Below, piece by piece: positions 32,047 to 36,393 of a stretch of DNA of 36,393 nucleotides. Origin of the DNA: CAMDTE01 sp964504345. GTDB lineage: Bacteria > Bacteroidota > Bacteroidia > Flavobacteriales > Schleiferiaceae. The stretch lies in contig CAZDDX010000012.1 in assembly GCA_964504345.1 (NCBI GenBank), forward strand, positions 1-36,393. Direction: 5' to 3'. The notes beneath the pieces were generated by a model that was given only the letters and a program-made list of their open reading frames with translations, did not search any database and was not told where the DNA came from. Numbering within the stretch: position 1 is the first letter of the stretch; each line of letters opens with the position of its first letter. The translations under genes were made by a program, and so were the position numbers.

Positions 32047-33041
32047 TCCTAACCCGTACCCCCTTCCGCGTCAGTTTTGTTGGCGGAGGCTCCGATTTGC
32101 CTGCCTACTACGAACGGCGTGCCGGCGCGGTGCTGTCCACCTCCATCAATCGGTACATGTACGTTCAAAGCCATCCGTTCTTTGAACCGGACCAAGTGCG
32201 TTTGAAGTACGCTCAAACGGAGACCGTGGCGGGCTTGTCGGAAATTCAACACCCCATATTTAGAACCGTTCTGGAAAAATACGGCCTGCCTTTGGGCCGC
32301 GAGTGGTCTTCCGTTGCGGACGTTCCGGCGGGAACCGGCATGGGATCCAGCTCCAGTTTTACCGTAGGGCTGCTGCACAATGTGTTGGCGCAGTTGGGTC
32401 GGGCCGACGAGGCTACGAAAGCGCATTTGGCGGAGATGGCCTGCCGCGTGGAATTGGAGGATTTGGGCGAACCCATTGGCAAGCAGGACCAGTACGCTGC
32501 GGCCTACGGAGGTTTGAACGTCTTTCGTTTTTTACCCGACGGCACCGTCCAAGCAGACCCTGTGGACTTGGGGCCCGAGGGGCGGGCGGAATTGGAATCT
32601 CATCTGGTATTGTACTACACTGGGGATCAGCGATCGGCCTCGACCATCCTGGCGGAACAATCGAAGCGAACGGCGTCGGAACAGGACAAACAACGCGTTT
32701 TGGACCAGATGGTGGATTTGGTAGATCCTTTTGCGGCCGCCTTGCGCAACGGAAGGTGGTCCGAAATGGGCAACTTGCTCCACGAAAACTGGCAATTGAA
32801 GCAATCCTTGGCGTCCGGAATCACCAACCCCAACCTGCAAAGTTTGTACGCCACCGCAATGGCGAACGGCGCCACGGGAGGCAAGTTACTGGGTGCCGGC
32901 GGTGGTGGTTTCCTGTTGTTTGCGTGCCCTCCTTCGCAACAAACCAAGCTCACCCAAGCCCTTGGCAGCATTCGCCTCTTCCCTTTTGCGTTGGAAACCG
33001 ACGGCTCTAAGGTGCTGTACGCCGATTCGGAAAACGGCTGA
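32043..33041 (+). CDS. hddA: D-glycero-alpha-D-manno-heptose 7-phosphate kinase (GHMP kinase)
   Basis: GHMP-fold sugar kinase, 332 residues, expected to phosphorylate D-glycero-D-manno-heptose 7-phosphate at C1, giving the 1,7-bisphosphate. Motifs: RTPFRVSFVGGGSDLPAYY at the N-terminus, the ATP-binding loop PAGTGMGSSSSF (95-106), GKQDQYAAAYGG with the likely catalytic D149, and the C-terminal TGGKLLGAGGGGFLLF. HddA is the closest family by these motifs, and the neighbouring GmhB/HddC and GmhA genes support it. Fucose kinase-type relatives are the main alternative. The GTG at 32043 overlaps the previous stop; the open frame upstream is a shadow of the fusion gene. Confidence 0.9.
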   Translation: MILTRTPFRVSFVGGGSDLPAYYERRAGAVLSTSINRYMYVQSHPFFEPDQVRLKYAQTETVAGLSEIQHPIFRTVLEKYGLPLGREWSSVADVPAGTGMGSSSSFTVGLLHNVLAQLGRADEATKAHLAEMACRVELEDLGEPIGKQDQYAAAYGGLNVFRFLPDGTVQADPVDLGPEGRAELESHLVLYYTGDQRSASTILAEQSKRTASEQDKQRVLDQMVDLVDPFAAALRNGRWSEMGNLLHENWQLKQSLASGITNPNLQSLYATAMANGATGGKLLGAGGGGFLLFACPPSQQTKLTQALGSIRLFPFALETDGSKVLYADSENG

Positions 33042-33084
33042 GCCCCGGAGCGCACGTCGCCCCAAAAAACCTAAAGAAAACCGG

Positions 33085-33092
33085 TACCTTTG
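33085..33092 (+). promoter_or_regulatory. -7 box of gmhA
   Basis: TACCTTTG followed by C, 42 bases before the gmhA ATG, in the 93-base gap after hddA. It gives the isomerase gene its own promoter in addition to any read-through. Confidence 0.65.
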
Positions 33093-33134
33093 CCGTGGAC
33101 GTTTTGCTCCGCACCCCTAAATTCAGCTCTTGCC

Positions 33135-33734
33135 ATGCAACCCCTTGAATACCGAGCACTCCTCACGGAAACGTTGAATCGCCTGGATATGAACCGGGTA
33201 CAAGCCTTAGCAGACGCTTTCTCAGCGGCTTACGAGGGCGGCCGCACTATCTACACCATGGGCAACGGCGGATCCGCCGCAAGCGCCTCCCACGCAGCCG
33301 GCGATTTCCTCAAAGGCGCTTCTTTTGGGCTGGACAAACGATTCAAAATGATCTGCCTAAACGACAACCTCCCGTCCCTCATGGCCATCGCCAACGACAT
33401 CGGATGGGAAGCCATTTTTGAGGAACCCTTGAAAAACTACCTGCAACCCGGTGACCTGGTCATCGGGCTCAGCGGCAGCGGCAACAGTGAAAACGTGCTG
33501 CGCGCCATGCAGTGGGCCAAGGCCAACGGCGCTACCACGGCCGGGTTAACGGGCTACAGCGGCGGCAAATTGGCCCAGCTGGTAGACATCCACGTACACT
33601 CCGACGCCAACGACATGGAAGTTGCAGAAGACGTTCACATGGCCGTATTCAACATGGTCAAAAAGAGCATGATGGCCAAGTACATGGGCGACGCGCCCAG
33701 CATGGGAGCCACGTACGACGCACGCGTTAAGTAA
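33135..33734 (+). CDS. gmhA: Phosphoheptose isomerase-like SIS protein
   Basis: SIS-domain sugar-phosphate isomerase, 199 residues, expected to convert sedoheptulose 7-phosphate to D-glycero-D-manno-heptose 7-phosphate, the first step of heptose nucleotide synthesis. The phosphate-binding loop is MGNGGSAASASHAAGDF (42-58) and the second SIS loop is GLSGSGNSENVLRAM (111-125). H53 matches the first zinc ligand of E. coli GmhA. The following acid is D57 rather than Glu, which places it in the subgroup seen with GDP-heptose genes. The ATG at 33135 was chosen over an upstream open frame because it gives the family N-terminus and follows a promoter. Confidence 0.88.
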   Translation: MQPLEYRALLTETLNRLDMNRVQALADAFSAAYEGGRTIYTMGNGGSAASASHAAGDFLKGASFGLDKRFKMICLNDNLPSLMAIANDIGWEAIFEEPLKNYLQPGDLVIGLSGSGNSENVLRAMQWAKANGATTAGLTGYSGGKLAQLVDIHVHSDANDMEVAEDVHMAVFNMVKKSMMAKYMGDAPSMGATYDARVK

Positions 33735-33749
33735 AGCCACTCTTTTTGA

Positions 33750-33772
33750 ACTGCGCCGGATTCGGGCGCAGT
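33750..33772. terminator. Possible hairpin between convergent gmhA and S8 peptidase genes
   Basis: An 8-bp GC-rich stem (33750-33757 with 33765-33772) with a 7-base loop, 16 bases after the gmhA stop. It lacks a T run on either strand, so it may only protect 3' ends. Confidence 0.4.
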
Positions 33773-33814
33773 GCCGCATAAGTTGGGATTATTGCAATCC
33801 CAAAAGCAATGCGC

Positions 33815-35434
33815 TCAATTCGTTTGAACGGAACGTGCTGTCCAGGACGCACCGCCAAAATTCACGCGCCAATGCAGCACACCGGCACCGCGCTCGTTGG
33901 GGTTTCGCGGCACGCGCCAAGCACCGTTTTCCACCTGTTCCTCCCAATACCCCAGCAACCGTCCGTCCGCGCCTACGGCACTGATGCAGGCGGTTCCACT
34001 GGCGTTGGTGGGCAATTGACCGATCCAAAACTCCGAATCCGACCACAGTGCAAATTGGGGCTGCTGCCATTCCATCCGTCCCAACAGGGTGCTGGCTAAG
34101 GCGAGGTTGGGGATTCCGTGGCCGTACAGGGTATCCGGCATCAAACCCTGTGAAGAGGACAGTCGGACCGAATAAAGCAAATCCTGCGCCGTGCGTGTGG
34201 GGTGTTTTTGCCACAAACACGCCATCATGCCGGCCATTACAGGGCCGCTGAAGCTGGTGCCGTTGCCGGTACTGGGAATGCCGCCGGTGTTGATGATTCC
34301 GCAACCCTGGCCCAAGGCCATCACATCCGGTTTGATGCGGCCGTCCGCCGTGGGGCCTTGGCTGCTGAAACCGGCACGCACGCCCAGGGCGTTCACGGCT
34401 CCTACCGTCAAAACGCTGTCCGCGTCCGCCGGGGCCGTAATGTACTTCCAAGCGCCATTTCCTTCGTTACCCGCGGAAACCACCAGCAGCAAACCCGTGC
34501 GTGCCAAAGCCGCTGCTGCGCGGGAAATGGGGGTGGTGCGTCCGTCCATGTCGGAGTAAGTGTGGCTATCCGCTGGATTGTCGAAGGTGCTGTAGCCCAA
34601 GGAGGTATTGAGTACGTCGGCCCCCAAACTGTCCGCCAGTTCAGCTCCGCGTATCCAATGCAACTCTTCCAATGGGGTCTCCGAAAACACGTTCTCCGTT
34701 TTGAACAAGGCGTATTGAGCCTTGGGCGCGGTGCCCACGTGAACGTTGTCCAAATCCGGGGCCATGGTGCTCAGAACCATGGTTCCGTGGTAGCTGTCCT
34801 CAAAAACCGAGTCGTCGTTCTGAACCAAATCTTTGGTGTAGACCAGTCGTCCCTCGGACCGGAGTCGGGAAAACGCACCAAAGGTGTCCACATCCCGGAA
34901 ACCGCCGTCCAGCACGCCAATCAACATTCCTTGACCCTCAAAGAAATCGTCGTGCAGGCCTTTTCCGTTGATTTGGGAGATGGCCGCATCGCCGTTGGCG
35001 TATTGATAACCAGCCAACCCCTCCTCTTCCGAATCCCCGTGCGGCGCCTTTGGAGCGTCGCAGCGATGAAGCGGGCGCAAGGGCTCGCTGCGCCAAGCTA
35101 AATTCGTGGGCCAGCCGGAGGAAGGCACTTCCACCACGGCGGCGTTCAGCAAACGCGAAGCACCCATCACGCGCAAACCCGTGGCGCGCAATGCAGCCAA
35201 ATCGGAGGGATGCACCGGGTAATCAAATGCGCGTAGGGGCTGTGCAGCCTTCTGGCGCCGCTCTATGCTTTTGGCGCTCAATGCTGGAGCTTGAAGCTGT
35301 CGGTCTGGACGGTGAGAAAAATAGACCCATCGGTAGGCGGGCTCCGGAGATTGCGCCGCAATCGTTAGAGAGTTTCCAGAGAAGAAGAACGCGGTGAACA
35401 GCAGCCAACCCCAGGGAGTTTTCAATCGAATCAT
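33815..35434 (-). CDS. Secreted S8 (subtilisin-like) peptidase with type IX secretion-like C-terminal domain
   Basis: Exported serine peptidase of 539 residues. The signal peptide covers about residues 1-28 (KTPWGWLLFTAFFFSGNSL, cut after IAAQ). The catalytic triad is D176 in IGVLDGGF, H216 in SYHGTMVLS and S394 in GNGTSFSGPVMAG, with oxyanion N323 in SAGNEG. Residues 35-140 form an N-terminal region of the sort found in Bacteroidota subtilases. The last 65 residues run ACISAVGADGRLLGYW...GAGVLHWRVNFGGASWTARSV, the beta-sandwich pattern of a type A sorting domain cut off during type IX export. The match is moderate and the final strand is atypical. I chose the ATG at 35434 because it leads into the signal peptide. 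It starts 47 bases after mnmA in the same direction. Confidence 0.9.
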   Translation of the reverse strand: MIRLKTPWGWLLFTAFFFSGNSLTIAAQSPEPAYRWVYFSHRPDRQLQAPALSAKSIERRQKAAQPLRAFDYPVHPSDLAALRATGLRVMGASRLLNAAVVEVPSSGWPTNLAWRSEPLRPLHRCDAPKAPHGDSEEEGLAGYQYANGDAAISQINGKGLHDDFFEGQGMLIGVLDGGFRDVDTFGAFSRLRSEGRLVYTKDLVQNDDSVFEDSYHGTMVLSTMAPDLDNVHVGTAPKAQYALFKTENVFSETPLEELHWIRGAELADSLGADVLNTSLGYSTFDNPADSHTYSDMDGRTTPISRAAAALARTGLLLVVSAGNEGNGAWKYITAPADADSVLTVGAVNALGVRAGFSSQGPTADGRIKPDVMALGQGCGIINTGGIPSTGNGTSFSGPVMAGMMACLWQKHPTRTAQDLLYSVRLSSSQGLMPDTLYGHGIPNLALASTLLGRMEWQQPQFALWSDSEFWIGQLPTNASGTACISAVGADGRLLGYWEEQVENGAWRVPRNPNERGAGVLHWRVNFGGASWTARSVQTN

Positions 35435-35481
35435 GTGCGTCGTTTTGATGGAAAACAAAAAATCGGACAAAAAGTTGAGCA

Positions 35482-36393
35482 TCAATGCGCCATAGCGCCG
35501 CTCCCCAGGAGGGCCTCGCCGTCGTACCAGGTGGCAAACTGACCCGGCGCCACGGCCTTTTGCGGCACCGCAAAATCAATCCGAAGGGAATGGTCTGGAA
35601 GCGCGGTCAACACCGCCTCTTGCAGCGGCTGGCGGTAGCGGATACGCACCTGAAAAGGAGCGGACTCCCCTACTATTAAGGCGTGCGACGGAACCACCCA
35701 ATGCACGTCCTTAGCCGCAACGTGCACAAAAGGACGGTACAAACCGGGGTACTGCTCCCCTTGTCCCACGTAAACAATGTTCTCTTGGGTGTCTGTGGCC
35801 ACCACAAACAGGGGCTCGGCCTTTCCGCCCACCAACAAACCTTTCCGCTGCCCGACGGTAAAAAAATGTGCGCCCTGGTGCTGACCAACCGCATTTCCGG
35901 CTGCCGCATGCAGAGGCCAGGGCGTTCCAAACTCTGGATTCTTCCACCCCTCCCACGACGCAGGCACTTCCACAATGGCCCCCGGTTTAACGGACAATTG
36001 CTGCTGCAGGAAGTCTGGCAAACGCACCTTTCCAATGAAACACAAGCCTTGGGAGTCCTTTTTCGCGGCGGTGGGAATGCCGCGGGCGGCAGCCTCCTGA
36101 CGAACCTCCGGCTTCAACAACTCTCCAATGGGAAACAAGGCTTTGGACAGCTGGGCTTGGTTCAACTGACACAAAAAATAGCTTTGATCTTTATTGGGGT
36201 CTCGTCCGGCCAACAAGGCAATCTCGCCGTTGGGAAGATCCCGACGTCGGGCATAATGGCCCGTTGCGACGTAGTCTGCCCCCAACTGCAAAGCCGCCTC
36301 CAAAAACAAGTCAAACTTAATTTCGCGGTTGCACAACACGTCCGGATTGGGCGTTCTCCCGGCCTGGTACTCCGCAAACATGGTGTCCACAAT
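35482..36393 (-). CDS. mnmA: tRNA-specific 2-thiouridylase MnmA (5' end outside the window)
   Basis: Enzyme that thiolates U34 of tRNA-Lys, -Glu and -Gln using ATP and persulfide sulfur. About 303 C-terminal residues are present; the frame runs off the right edge, so the N-terminal ATP-pyrophosphatase motif is missing here. Visible landmarks are GRTPNPDVLCNREIKFDLFL with the first catalytic Cys, ATGHYARR, DPNKDQSYFLCQL, KDSQGLCFIG with the second catalytic Cys, and the C-terminal barrel GAHFFTVGQRKGLLVGG. The protein ends GEALLGSGAMAH. No truncation is implied beyond the window cut. Confidence 0.95.
   Translation of the reverse strand: MVDTMFAEYQAGRTPNPDVLCNREIKFDLFLEAALQLGADYVATGHYARRRDLPNGEIALLAGRDPNKDQSYFLCQLNQAQLSKALFPIGELLKPEVRQEAAARGIPTAAKKDSQGLCFIGKVRLPDFLQQQLSVKPGAIVEVPASWEGWKNPEFGTPWPLHAAAGNAVGQHQGAHFFTVGQRKGLLVGGKAEPLFVVATDTQENIVYVGQGEQYPGLYRPFVHVAAKDVHWVVPSHALIVGESAPFQVRIRYRQPLQEAVLTALPDHSLRIDFAVPQKAVAPGQFATWYDGEALLGSGAMAH

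Noticed and set aside
1..36393. Mobile elements, CRISPR arrays, prophage or toxin-antitoxin modules
   Set aside because: No transposase, integrase, repeat-spacer array, phage gene or paired small toxin-antitoxin genes were seen in any frame.

Overview
This 36.4 kb window is a gene-dense piece of a Bacteroidota chromosome, probably from a fairly GC-rich member of the Flavobacteriales or a related order. Several things point that way: promoters of the TAnnTTTG type with TTTG/TTG about 19-20 bases upstream, few Shine-Dalgarno sites, a fused alpha/beta E1 dehydrogenase, a CzcA pump fused to a TolC-like domain, a DUF2911 protein, a TonB receptor with a carboxypeptidase-like N-terminal domain, a PorE-like OmpA/PD40 protein, and a subtilase with a type IX secretion-like tail. 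I see no insertion sequence, prophage or CRISPR array. The only RNA gene recognised is a tRNA-Asp.

Layout. 1-2.5 kb: an unknown 75-residue protein and the fused 2-oxoacid dehydrogenase E1, both leftward. 2.5-4.2 kb: an IPNS-like Fe(II) oxygenase overlapping trmD, rightward. A strong bidirectional terminator separates trmD from leftward rplS (4.3-4.65 kb). 4.8-9.3 kb: a leftward operon aroC - dicarboxylate/amino acid symporter - OmpA/PD40 protein. 9.36-14.1 kb: a rightward operon hutI - hutG - ftcD - SDR - CrtA-like protein. 14.2-19.4 kb: htpG, a DUF2911 protein and a TonB-dependent receptor whose start codon lies in the loop of an 18-bp perfect hairpin. 19.3-20.8 kb: a leftward NamZ-type exo-muramidase. 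20.9-23.0 kb: FtsX-like permease and DUF58 protein, overlapping. 23.1 kb: tRNA-Asp and terminator. 23.2-29.1 kb: a heavy-metal efflux operon (small His-containing exported protein, CzcA-TolC fusion, lipoprotein adaptor). 29.2-29.8 kb: leftward YigZ/IMPACT protein. 29.8-33.7 kb: trxA and a GDP-D-glycero-D-manno-heptose gene set. 33.8-36.4 kb: leftward mnmA (its N-terminus lies beyond the window) and the S8 peptidase.

How the genes work together. The hut genes hold the last steps of histidine breakdown and include both known enzymes for formiminoglutamate. The heptose set holds all four steps from sedoheptulose 7-phosphate to GDP-heptose: isomerase, 7-phosphate kinase, then phosphatase and guanylyltransferase. 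The last two are fused in one polypeptide that also carries a uridine-kinase-like P-loop domain of unknown purpose. That extra domain is the most interesting unexplained item here. The czc genes encode a complete three-part export system in two large polypeptides.

A recurring fine-scale feature is that several -7 boxes end only 4 or 6 bases before the start codon (aroC, hutI, the FtsX-like gene, the 23212 gene, yigZ), which predicts leaderless mRNAs. All assignments come from reading translated sequence and motifs. No database search was run.
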